Origin: Crocinitomicaceae bacterium
GTDB lineage: Bacteria; Bacteroidota; Bacteroidia; Flavobacteriales_D; Crocinitomicaceae
Assembly: GCA_024643545.1 (NCBI GenBank)
Contig: JAHEMR010000002.1
Location: forward strand, 62,001 to 126,000
Direction: 5' to 3'
Length of the DNA: 64,000 bases
Made by a program: the position numbers and the translations under genes. Shown piece by piece: positions 38,181-46,114 of this stretch. A model generated the notes under the pieces. That model was given only the letters and a program-made list of their open reading frames with translations, was not told where the DNA came from and did not search any database. Numbering within the stretch: position 1 is the stretch's first letter; each line of letters starts with the position of its first letter.

Positions 38181-38996
38181 TCAAGCCTTACTATTTGGAT
38201 CTGATAAGTGAATGAGAATTTGTTGAATATCTTTTTGCAGATTTCTGAACGAAGCACCTACCCCTTCTGCATCGAGTTGAACATCGGGAATCTCTTTTGA
38301 GATGTAGGAAACAAATCGCCAAACCTCTAAAATATTTTCAACTGATACCGTGTACGGCTCGTAACTTGGATTCGATGAAACCAATAGAAATTGCTGCGCT
38401 TCTTTCAACTGATTGAACACATATTTAAAGACAATTCCATCATTATTCGTCACGATCACACAAGGTGAATTCGAAGGCAAACTCAACCAATCTTGCACAA
38501 ACTCACCAACAACATAAGAACCATGTGAAACCGGTGGCATAGAATCTCCCGAAATTGGAAATGCTCTATACTTTCTGTTTTTTGATAAAAAAGGCAATTT
38601 GAGTGTCGGTAAATCGCGCATAAACTCGGGATCTGCATAACCAGCAACATAACCCGCTCGAACTTTTTCCGGAATCAATTCCACTTCTTCTTCGTTATCG
38701 GCATTTACAACGGTAGTCAAAATACGCAGGTTTGTTCCTTTCGCTCCAGTCTTCCAATGATTTTCCATTGAATTCCAATCTGAATCAAGGTATTTAGAGA
38801 AGTCCTTCGCGATTAGATCGTCTAATGTCACTTTATGAAATTGAGACATCGACAATAACATTTCCAAACTAGGTTGAGCAACCTCATTCTCATATCCACT
38901 ATAAGTAGATCGATTTAACCCAAGTGCTTGCGCTAATTCTTCTTGGGATTTTCCGGAACGTTTTCTGAGTAATTTTAAATTGGCCGCAATGAACAT
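38181..38996 (-). CDS. XRE-type regulator with S24 (LexA/CI-like) peptidase domain
   Basis: The 271-residue regulator has an N-terminal helix-turn-helix (residues 5-62, QEELAQALGLNRSTYSGYE) and a C-terminal S24 peptidase-like domain with nucleophile Ser152 (GDSM) and general-base Lys191 (VFKYV). Two Ala-Gly pairs lie at 114-115 and 118-119, at the LexA-like distance before Ser152, so self-cleavage is possible. A C-terminal helix (about 240-271) is extra. No phage genes are near, so it is more likely a host regulator. It is transcribed from its own promoter. Confidence 0.88.
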   Translation of the reverse strand: MFIAANLKLLRKRSGKSQEELAQALGLNRSTYSGYENEVAQPSLEMLLSMSQFHKVTLDDLIAKDFSKYLDSDWNSMENHWKTGAKGTNLRILTTVVNADNEEEVELIPEKVRAGYVAGYADPEFMRDLPTLKLPFLSKNRKYRAFPISGDSMPPVSHGSYVVGEFVQDWLSLPSNSPCVIVTNNDGIVFKYVFNQLKEAQQFLLVSSNPSYEPYTVSVENILEVWRFVSYISKEIPDVQLDAEGVGASFRNLQKDIQQILIHLSDPNSKA

Positions 38997-39014
38997 AGTA
39001 CATATTTTATACTA

Positions 39015-39022
39015 CAAAAATA
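39015..39022 (-). promoter_or_regulatory. Probable -7 element of the S24 regulator gene
   Basis: On the minus strand this reads TATTTTTG and ends 18 bases before the start codon. The 68-base gap is AT-rich; no clear -33 TTG or operator palindrome is visible. Confidence 0.4.
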
Positions 39023-39064
39023 ACAAATTACGAATAACTCATCATTATTTTGATTAAAATATCA

Positions 39065-39838
39065 TCACTGCGAGACAAAACGGTAAGAGATGTACCCCGA
39101 AACATTTCCTGATCCGGAATTAAACTTGGACATCCCAGCATATTTTAGTGCTTGTTCAATCATACAGGGTGTCGCTGAAGTGCTACGGTTATTATCTACA
39201 GATTTAGCGATTACACGTCCACCATTATTTACGGTAATGTTCACAACAACGGTACCCGCAGAATTGTAACCACATGTGTATCCTGGATTTCGAACGTTCC
39301 ACTTTTTATTTTCGAATGCAGTGCGTCCAGGTAAGGAGAAATCAACCATTACACTGCCAGCATATTGATTTTGACTTCCCGTTTGATTGGTGGTCGAATT
39401 AACTTTCCCTGTGTTTCCGTTATTTTTCGATTTCAAACGTTCAGCTGATTCTGATTTGATTTTCTCTCGTTCTTTTGCACCACCGAACTCATCGTAAAGA
39501 CTTTGTTCAAAATCCCTTGCACTTTGTTCTGGATTACCAGACCTGGATGAACTCGCAGCATCTTGGGACCAATCTTGTTGTGAGCGTTGTCGATTATCAG
39601 ATGCGTCACGCACAATATTTCGAACGTCTCCTCCCGTTTGAAAAGCTTGAGCCTGTTCCAATGTCAACTCAACCTCCTCTGGAACTTCTTCTATGGACAC
39701 CGAAAACTCATCCGCTTCTATCGCTGTTTCTTTTCGAACTGTTGACATTTCCAAGTACACGAATACGCCCACGTAAATGGTTAAGATACCAATCAATATC
39801 TTAAAAAACTGTTCCGGATTTTTCAGTAATCTATTCAT
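39065..39838 (-). CDS. TonB-like energy-transducer protein, orphan
   Basis: The 257-residue protein has one N-terminal membrane helix (about 13-29), an acidic stretch (about 40-62), a polar Gln/Ser/Asn-rich linker (about 70-155) and a C-terminal TonB-like domain (about 165-257; GTVVVNITVNNGGRVIAKSV, then CMIEQALKYA). Two Cys residues in that domain could pair. No exbB or exbD is next to it. The gene overlaps the 3' end of the WG-repeat gene by 4 bases. A role in passing envelope energy is the family expectation; the partner receptor is unknown. Confidence 0.75.
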   Translation of the reverse strand: MNRLLKNPEQFFKILIGILTIYVGVFVYLEMSTVRKETAIEADEFSVSIEEVPEEVELTLEQAQAFQTGGDVRNIVRDASDNRQRSQQDWSQDAASSSRSGNPEQSARDFEQSLYDEFGGAKEREKIKSESAERLKSKNNGNTGKVNSTTNQTGSQNQYAGSVMVDFSLPGRTAFENKKWNVRNPGYTCGYNSAGTVVVNITVNNGGRVIAKSVDNNRSTSATPCMIEQALKYAGMSKFNSGSGNVSGYISYRFVSQ

Positions 39839-41802
39839 TCCGTCAAGCTTATAAACGCATGGGTATTTGGAAAGAAATACACCAACAAACCTTCTTGCAT
39901 CAACACCAAGGACTCCGCATCAAACCGTTGAATGCGCTCGTATTGTATTGGAAGAACCTCTTTTCCATCCCTCAAAAATAAACCAAATTTTTCGTCATTG
40001 GAAACAATAAAATACTCGGATTCGAAGGATTTAATTGTCCCAAAAGAAACAGGTAAAATCATTTTACCGGCACTGTTTAACACCCCTAACTTCTCCCCTT
40101 TTTCAATTAAATATCCCAAATCTGGCATCCAACGAATGAAATTATATTCAAACGGCAAGACAACTTTTCCTTTCGCATCCAACAATGCCCAATTCCCTTT
40201 ATCTTTTACTGGCCAAAATCCAGTATATGGGCCACTTGATTCATAAATCGGTTTTTGAATGACTTTGCCATATACATCGATTAAACCAAATTTCTCTTTT
40301 TTGCGAAAGACAGCAAATCCATTGGTGTATTTAGCAACATTTAGTGCGTCTGGAAACCATTCTAGCGGAGCTGTGAGTATCACTTTACCCAATGAGTCAA
40401 TGTAATTCAATTGTCCAGCAACTTTCACCACTGCTCTATTGGATTTTTGATCTAACTCTCCCACTAATTCAAATTCAGGATGTTTCATGGACATCCTTTT
40501 AGAGAAATTTAACTCAACGTTATTTCCTGCTCCGAAAAGCGCCTCTTGAAAATTTGAATTATACGTTTTTGATTTACCATCCTGGACAACCGTGTATGAA
40601 TTTTTAGCGACCAAACTAATGTCTTCAAATTCTAATGGAAAAATTAATTTACCGGATCGATTGATCACGCCATACTTCTCACCTTTTCGCACTATCGCTC
40701 GGTTACTCGTAAATTCCGAAACCTCATCGTATTGAAAATCAACAACAACTTGATTTTTTTTATCAATGATTCCGAATAACTCATCTTTGGAGACAACTGC
40801 TAATCCATCTTGAAAGGGAGCAACTTCGGAGTAAATAGCTGGTATGATGAGTTTACCTTGCGCATTCATGTACCCATAATTTCCATTGGAAATAATCGGA
40901 TATAATTTCATTTGAAATAAGTCGATGTCCACTGAAAGTTCTTGCATGAATGGATACTCAGGGAATTCCTTTTGGAATGCCGCATACTTTTCCTCAGAAT
41001 ATTCCTTGAGGTAAATTTTATATACGTTTCGCCACGCCTCATTTTCATATGGATTCGTTTTGTATGTTCGAACGAACTGAACGTATTCTTCCAATGTGTG
41101 ATTAATAGTTGCCAAACGGTATATTTCTTTCGCTGCTTCCATCAAATGAGTGTTGGACGGACAATTCTCATAAAATCGAACGAAGGATGCCAGTTTTCCA
41201 TCGGCAGTCATTTCCGCAAATTCTAAATCATAATAAAGGTGTTGAGCTTGTGGCACAAAAGATGATTCAGGCAATGAATCCATGTACATCTTCAAAGCAA
41301 TAGATGTATTCTGTTTTTTTGCCAATTCAAAAGCGAGTTGATCGCGCAAATAAATCGCTGTGTTTTTTGAAAGGAAAAAAGGATGATTTTCAATGAATTG
41401 ATTCCATGAAGCAACAGATGGGTTTGATTGTATTTCATTAAACACCTGTTGACTAACATACTCTTTTTGAGAATAAATGGCATTTATATCCATATTAAAA
41501 TCAATTTTCCAGGCCAACATTTGTTTTTCAGGAACATAAAACCAAAGTGATTCTGATTTCAGAACAAAACGATATGCACTATCTAAATTTCTATAGTCAT
41601 TTGTGACATATAATTTCGAAAGTCCGTAATAGGCAATCGCTGCACTTTTTTTCAATCCTTTTCGGAAGTAATCGTTCGCCAAACCATAATTTTTGTTCGA
41701 CAATGCTTCCATTCCTTTTTCAATGTTTTTTTGAGAAAAACCAACGTTAGTAGTTAGAATGATTGATACAATAAGTAGAAAACTGAGTTTTACTTTATGC
41801 AT
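39835..41802 (-). CDS. WG-repeat-containing secreted protein
   Basis: About 655 residues, with a signal peptide (cleavage near GFSQ). The first 280 residues look like helical TPR-type repeats. From about residue 290 on there are repeated WG-type beta units with the pattern G.yGyin..G.liip..Y/F..v..F....A.V (for example NGNYGYMNAQGKLIIPAIYSE). Function of WG repeats is not well defined. The ORF is open to 41832 and would overlap nadE; the ATG at 41800-41802 precedes the signal peptide and is used. The gene is in line with nadE and the TonB-like gene. Confidence 0.85.
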   Translation of the reverse strand: MHKVKLSFLLIVSIILTTNVGFSQKNIEKGMEALSNKNYGLANDYFRKGLKKSAAIAYYGLSKLYVTNDYRNLDSAYRFVLKSESLWFYVPEKQMLAWKIDFNMDINAIYSQKEYVSQQVFNEIQSNPSVASWNQFIENHPFFLSKNTAIYLRDQLAFELAKKQNTSIALKMYMDSLPESSFVPQAQHLYYDLEFAEMTADGKLASFVRFYENCPSNTHLMEAAKEIYRLATINHTLEEYVQFVRTYKTNPYENEAWRNVYKIYLKEYSEEKYAAFQKEFPEYPFMQELSVDIDLFQMKLYPIISNGNYGYMNAQGKLIIPAIYSEVAPFQDGLAVVSKDELFGIIDKKNQVVVDFQYDEVSEFTSNRAIVRKGEKYGVINRSGKLIFPLEFEDISLVAKNSYTVVQDGKSKTYNSNFQEALFGAGNNVELNFSKRMSMKHPEFELVGELDQKSNRAVVKVAGQLNYIDSLGKVILTAPLEWFPDALNVAKYTNGFAVFRKKEKFGLIDVYGKVIQKPIYESSGPYTGFWPVKDKGNWALLDAKGKVVLPFEYNFIRWMPDLGYLIEKGEKLGVLNSAGKMILPVSFGTIKSFESEYFIVSNDEKFGLFLRDGKEVLPIQYERIQRFDAESLVLMQEGLLVYFFPNTHAFISLTE

Positions 41803-41824
41803 GAACGCTAACATGTTCCTTGGT

Positions 41825-42598
41825 TTAAGCATTTTTCAACTCTCTTGGAATGAGGCAAACAGGAATCGGTTCCATTTTATGCTTGTTTGCGGAATGGAAT
41901 CCTTGGTAAATACGCAAGACTTCTTTTTCTCTAACGGATAATGAAGCAGAATCACCTTTAAAATCCATGGCCCATTCTAATTCTGGATAACTTGCGCCAA
42001 TTTGGTCCTCATCACTTCTTCCATCTTCCCAAAGTCCATCGGTTGGTGCTGCTGTTAAAATGGAATGCACAACGTTCAACGATTCCGCCAATTGAAACAC
42101 TTCGGTTTTAGTCAAATCAGCAATTGGACTGACGTCTACTCCTCCATCACCATATTTTGTAAAAAATCCAACCCCAAAGTCTTCCACGCGATTTCCTGTG
42201 CCTGCAACTATACAACGGTTTGCTTGTCCAATTGCATACAAGGTCATCATACGCAAGCGTGAACGAGAATTTGCCATTGCTAAAGCTTGCTCCGAAATCT
42301 CGAAGGGCATGACCGATTCAAAAGACGAAAAAATTTCCGTTAAAGGAATTTCAAAGGAGCTTACATTGGCAAACCGTTGTTTCAAATCTTGAATGTGTTC
42401 TTGAGCACGGTTGTATTCTGCACTCGTTTGACGAATCGGCATATTCAACAAAATCACTTTTGCCCCTGTCAAAGCGCACAGCGTAGAAGTTAACGCAGAG
42501 TCAACTCCACCGGAAACACCAATGATGAATCCATCAACCTTTGCTTTTTCCTGATAGGATTTTAACCAAGTGACAATATGGGAGGCGATTGGATTCAA
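41825..42598 (-). CDS. nadE: Ammonia-dependent NAD+ synthetase
   Basis: The 257-residue enzyme amidates deamido-NAD+ using ammonia. The ATP pyrophosphatase P-loop is SGGVDSA (residues 29-35); TGNRVEDFGVGFFTKYGDGG and DLTKTEVF are the usual later motifs. No glutaminase domain is attached. nadE lies near gldB-gldC, an arrangement also reported in Flavobacterium. It follows the barrel-protein gene with no gap. Confidence 0.95.
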   Translation of the reverse strand: MNPIASHIVTWLKSYQEKAKVDGFIIGVSGGVDSALTSTLCALTGAKVILLNMPIRQTSAEYNRAQEHIQDLKQRFANVSSFEIPLTEIFSSFESVMPFEISEQALAMANSRSRLRMMTLYAIGQANRCIVAGTGNRVEDFGVGFFTKYGDGGVDVSPIADLTKTEVFQLAESLNVVHSILTAAPTDGLWEDGRSDEDQIGASYPELEWAMDFKGDSASLSVREKEVLRIYQGFHSANKHKMEPIPVCLIPRELKNA

Positions 42599-43426
42599 TT
42601 AAAACAAGATTGAGCATTTCAACACCACTTGATTTTGGGTTGATTTGTTAGAGAAATAAACTTTATTTAGGTTACTATCCAAGATAAACAAGTTCTTTTT
42701 GTCATCAGATCGATCTAAAAACAATGGAACGAATCCGTAGTAATAGCCAAGCTCTGCTTTTAGTACGGTTGTACCTGCAAAATTCCATTCTGCACCAGCA
42801 GAAAATCCAATGTTCGAATTAAAAACAAACAATTCACCTTTCGATGTCATGTCCACATTGTCCTGATTTTTCCAAAGTGCTAACGGATCATTTAAATTAT
42901 CCAATGAAAATCCTGTGTCGTTAATTTTGTTGGACACTAGAAAACGATTGCGCAAACCAAAATTCGCGAAGTAGCGAAAATCGCCAATAAACTCTGTTCT
43001 GAAATTTAAATAAATGGGCAAACTAATATATACTGGGTTATAAGTACGTTCACTCAATAAAAAGTACTTATCCGTTGTTGCTACCGTTTCCTTCTGATTT
43101 TTAATGACTTTATCGGTGTAGCGGTAAAATACATTTGCATCCACTTTTTTGTAATTTAAATTTTCTATGTCGAATTCCAATCCAAAAGTATAGGCTAGGT
43201 TTTTTGTGTCCTTAAAAGCTTTGGTGAAATTGGTCCCAAGCGTGAAAGTTGCTCCTACACCATTCGCAGAAAGATAATTGGTTCCCATTTTTAACATACT
43301 GACACCAACACCGCCTACTAATCCTGCTTGCAGACTTTTATCTTCAACGGTCTGAGACTGCACTCCGACAGCAATAAAAGCTGAAAAAATAACGCTTGAT
43401 ACTCGTTTGATTGACATTGATCTCAT
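42599..43426 (-). CDS. Outer-membrane beta-barrel protein
   Basis: The 275-residue protein has a signal peptide (cleavage near VQSQ) and alternating strands with aromatic ends (GATFTLGTNF, YISLPIYLNFRTEF, KAELGYYYGFVPLF), ending in VLKCSILF with terminal Phe, as in porin-like barrels. It resembles PorT/OmpA-barrel families in size, but I see no motif that proves PorT. Position opposite gldB makes a gliding or T9SS link worth testing. The start may be Met1 or Met4. Confidence 0.75.
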   Translation of the reverse strand: MRSMSIKRVSSVIFSAFIAVGVQSQTVEDKSLQAGLVGGVGVSMLKMGTNYLSANGVGATFTLGTNFTKAFKDTKNLAYTFGLEFDIENLNYKKVDANVFYRYTDKVIKNQKETVATTDKYFLLSERTYNPVYISLPIYLNFRTEFIGDFRYFANFGLRNRFLVSNKINDTGFSLDNLNDPLALWKNQDNVDMTSKGELFVFNSNIGFSAGAEWNFAGTTVLKAELGYYYGFVPLFLDRSDDKKNLFILDSNLNKVYFSNKSTQNQVVLKCSILF

Positions 43427-43453
43427 TTGATTCTGTTTTAAGTGTTAATTTTG
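43425..43453 (+). promoter_or_regulatory. Promoter of gldB-gldC
   Basis: TTG (43425-43427), an 18-base spacer and TAATTTTG (43446-43453) match the -33/-7 pattern of Bacteroidota promoters, with the -7 box 19 bases before the GTG start of gldB. Confidence 0.6.
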
Positions 43454-43455
43454 AG

Positions 43456-43463
43456 CAAAAATA
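43456..43463 (-). promoter_or_regulatory. Probable -7 element of the barrel gene and nadE operon
   Basis: On the minus strand this reads TATTTTTG and ends 29 bases before the first ATG. It lies 2 bases from the gldB -7 box on the other strand, so the two promoters are back to back. Confidence 0.5.
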
Positions 43464-43472
43464 AGAATTATC

Positions 43473-44486
43473 GTGAAACCCTTTCGCTTCGTAACACTGC
43501 TTTTTGGATTAGTGATTTTCATCTTTGCTTCTTGTTCGTCGAACACTTACGAAGTAAACGTGAATGAAGTTCCATTAAAAGTTGAATTTGTGAATTTAGA
43601 CTCTCTTTCTTTTCATGCAAACTGGAATAAACGAGATGCCCTTTACATGGACCTAAAGAAAAAAGATGAGGAATTATTCAACTACGCTTTTTCCTATTCC
43701 TTAGAAATCCCATTAACTTCTGATACTGCATTTAGAAATGGAATCAATCGGTTTTACAGCAATCCATACATTGCGGCATTAGAAAAAAAAATCGCTACGA
43801 AATCAAGGTGGAGAAAAGAATCCAGCGAACTTATTTTGAACGGATTCAAACGCTTATCCTATTTCATTCCTAATTGGAAAAAACCAAAAACAATTTACTT
43901 TGTCAACAGTCGATTTGCGGCGAGTGCCTATTGCACCGATAAATCCATAGCCATTGGACAAGAACGTTATTTGGGTCCATCAGATAGATTAATTCAGCAA
44001 CTTCCACCAAATCAATTTTATGGTTGGATTAAGGAAGCGATGCAGCCAAAATTTGTCAGTTCAGATGCCTTGCTCGTTTGGATAAGTTCAAACGGTATCG
44101 AGGAAACAACGGACAATTATGCAAGTGAAATGATTCGCTGGGGAAAGATGCTTTTTTTAACGAAAATTTGTTTACCCGAAATACCAGAATCGGATGTGTT
44201 GCGCTACTCAAAAAAGGATTTTGAATGGGCTGTCGCTAGCGAGAAATCTTTTTGGGAATATTTAGTTGACGAAGAATTATTGTTTAAAACCGACGAAGAA
44301 ACCCGCATGAACTTTCTACATGAAGGACCATTTACAACCGGACTACCAACGGAAAGTCCAGACCGAATGGGGCGCTTCATGGGCTACATGATTGTCAAAC
44401 AATACATGGAAAACAACGACATTAGTCCAAAGGAATTAATTTCGATTCCGTACAATAAAATCCTTCAAAAATATCAAGTTAACTAA
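43473..44486 (+). CDS. gldB: Gliding motility lipoprotein GldB
   Basis: The 337-residue lipoprotein (Cys21 in FASC) resembles GldB: conserved segments FYSNPYI, ISSNGIEETT and GRFMGYMIVKQYM, and gldC directly after it. GldB is required for gliding in Flavobacterium johnsoniae and is widespread in Flavobacteriales; its exact job is unknown. The start codon is GTG (43473-43475), chosen because the signal peptide follows immediately. Two bases separate it from gldC. Confidence 0.88.
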   Translation: MKPFRFVTLLFGLVIFIFASCSSNTYEVNVNEVPLKVEFVNLDSLSFHANWNKRDALYMDLKKKDEELFNYAFSYSLEIPLTSDTAFRNGINRFYSNPYIAALEKKIATKSRWRKESSELILNGFKRLSYFIPNWKKPKTIYFVNSRFAASAYCTDKSIAIGQERYLGPSDRLIQQLPPNQFYGWIKEAMQPKFVSSDALLVWISSNGIEETTDNYASEMIRWGKMLFLTKICLPEIPESDVLRYSKKDFEWAVASEKSFWEYLVDEELLFKTDEETRMNFLHEGPFTTGLPTESPDRMGRFMGYMIVKQYMENNDISPKELISIPYNKILQKYQVN

Positions 44487-44488
44487 TT

Positions 44489-44836
44489 ATGAGTGATCAA
44501 ATTACAAAGAAATCCGACATTGTTATTTCCGTTGGGTTAGATGCAAACCAAATTCCATCTGCCATCAAATGGAGCGCCGTGGACACTAATGTTACCGATG
44601 CTGTGGCATCTGCTTTTTTACTTTCCTTGTGGGATCCAAAAGAGAAAAACACGATGAAAATCGACTTGTGGACAAAGGACATGAGCATTGAAGAAATGAA
44701 ACAATTCTTTCATCAGACCTTGCTTACCATGGCTGACACCTTTGAGAAAGCAACTGGGGAACACCTCATTAGTGAAGACTTGAGAGACTACTGTTATCAT
44801 TTCGCAACAAAAATGGAAATCCTTCCTGAAGAATGA
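44489..44836 (+). CDS. gldC: Gliding motility protein GldC
   Basis: The 115-residue soluble protein has the GldC pattern (SDIVISVGLDANQIPSAIKW, then LWDPKEKNTMKIDLWTKDM). It has no signal peptide, as expected for this cytosolic member. It lies between gldB and the DUF2797-like gene, overlapping the latter by 4 bases. Confidence 0.9.
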   Translation: MSDQITKKSDIVISVGLDANQIPSAIKWSAVDTNVTDAVASAFLLSLWDPKEKNTMKIDLWTKDMSIEEMKQFFHQTLLTMADTFEKATGEHLISEDLRDYCYHFATKMEILPEE

Positions 44837-45624
44837 AATTGACGCTTGAAAAAATGCACACGAAGCATGAGGAAACCGTGCAATACTTCCTCCCTACTCA
44901 AGCAGAATCAGTCTGTCTAAACGAATTCATAGGGAAAGAAATTCACCTACATTGGACAGGTAAAATTACGTGTCGCACATGTGAGAAAATAACAAAAAAA
45001 TCTTTCGGTGAAGGATTTTGCTTTTCATGTTTCAGTAATTCGGCAGAAGCGAGTCCGTGTATTTTACATCCAGAATTGTGCGAAGCTCATTTGGGAAAAG
45101 GACGTGACATCGAATACGAAATTAAACATCACCTTCAACCACATTATGTGTATCTCGCGGCAACGGATATCGTTAAAGTTGGAGTAACACGAGCAACGCA
45201 AATACCAACACGCTGGATTGACCAAGGAGCAAACAAAGCTATCCTTTTAGCCGAGGTTCCAAATCGGTGTTTAGCTGGGGTGATCGAAGTAGCACTGAAG
45301 GATTTTTATGTCGACAAAACAAATTGGCAAAACATGCTACGAAATATGCAAGATGATTCCATCGATTTAATCGAAGAAAAATGGCAAGTTTGCGATGAAT
45401 TACCGGCTGATTTAGCACACTATTGGTTGGAGAACGATGAAATACTTACTTTTAACTATCCTGTTTTAGCATATCCGTCCAAAGTGCAGTCCATGACTTT
45501 TGACAAGGAAGCAACGATTACCGGTAAATTGGTTGGCATTCGTGGTCAATACCTTTATTTTGATGAGCAAAAAGTGATCAATTTACGTCGACACACGGGA
45601 TACGAAATAGAATTTAAAGCATAA
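44833..45624 (+). CDS. DUF2797 domain-containing protein
   Basis: The 263-residue cytosolic protein has a Cys-rich N-terminal part (CRTC, CFSC, CILHPELCEAHLG) that probably binds zinc, then a YVYLAATDIVKVGVTR segment like a GIY-YIG-type fold, which is how I recognise DUF2797. The function of the family is unknown. It overlaps gldC by 4 bases and the GtrA-like gene by one. Confidence 0.82.
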   Translation: MKLTLEKMHTKHEETVQYFLPTQAESVCLNEFIGKEIHLHWTGKITCRTCEKITKKSFGEGFCFSCFSNSAEASPCILHPELCEAHLGKGRDIEYEIKHHLQPHYVYLAATDIVKVGVTRATQIPTRWIDQGANKAILLAEVPNRCLAGVIEVALKDFYVDKTNWQNMLRNMQDDSIDLIEEKWQVCDELPADLAHYWLENDEILTFNYPVLAYPSKVQSMTFDKEATITGKLVGIRGQYLYFDEQKVINLRRHTGYEIEFKA

Positions 45625-46109
45625 TGGTTCGACTCATTCATTCGATATTGGATATTTTCTATCCACTTGTCAGACGGATTTTTGACAAGACAACTTACTA
45701 CTACGCTGCTTGTGGAGGCGGAAATTTAGTATTGAGTTGGATTTTATTCTTTTTCTTTTTCAATGTGCTTTTTAATAAGAAAGACTTTGTTTTAGGTAAT
45801 TTACCTTTCGGATTTGGCGAAAAAACAGTTTCCGCACTCACGATGAGTTCGATTATTTGTGCATGCATTTCCTTCATGGTAGGTTTTATGTTAATGCGTT
45901 ATGTGGTTTTTACAGCAAGTCAATTGCGCGGAAGAGCTCAATTTTTACGCTATGGAATAAGTGCCATCATCACATCGACAACCAATTGGGGCTTATTGAA
46001 AATTCTTGTTCTTGGAATGGGTTTGTTTCCTTCCATCGCAAATGTACTTGCATCATGTGTCGTTGTCACCATTAGTTATTTGCTACAACGAAAATTCAGT
46101 TTTAAATAA
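45624..46109 (+). CDS. GtrA-like membrane protein
   Basis: The 161-residue protein has four membrane helices (about 30-50, 70-95, 115-130, 138-155) and the GtrA-type ending (SYLLQRKFSFK). The family is thought to move lipid-linked sugars across the inner membrane. It is followed after 5 bases by asnB, so this starts the polysaccharide gene group. Confidence 0.82.
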   Translation: MVRLIHSILDIFYPLVRRIFDKTTYYYAACGGGNLVLSWILFFFFFNVLFNKKDFVLGNLPFGFGEKTVSALTMSSIICACISFMVGFMLMRYVVFTASQLRGRAQFLRYGISAIITSTTNWGLLKILVLGMGLFPSIANVLASCVVVTISYLLQRKFSFK

Positions 46110-46114
46110 TTCGT

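Noticed and set aside
38181-38996. Prophage remnant around the CI-like regulator
   Set aside because: Neighbours are thrS, a TonB-like gene and a WG-repeat gene; no integrase, structural or lysis genes are seen.
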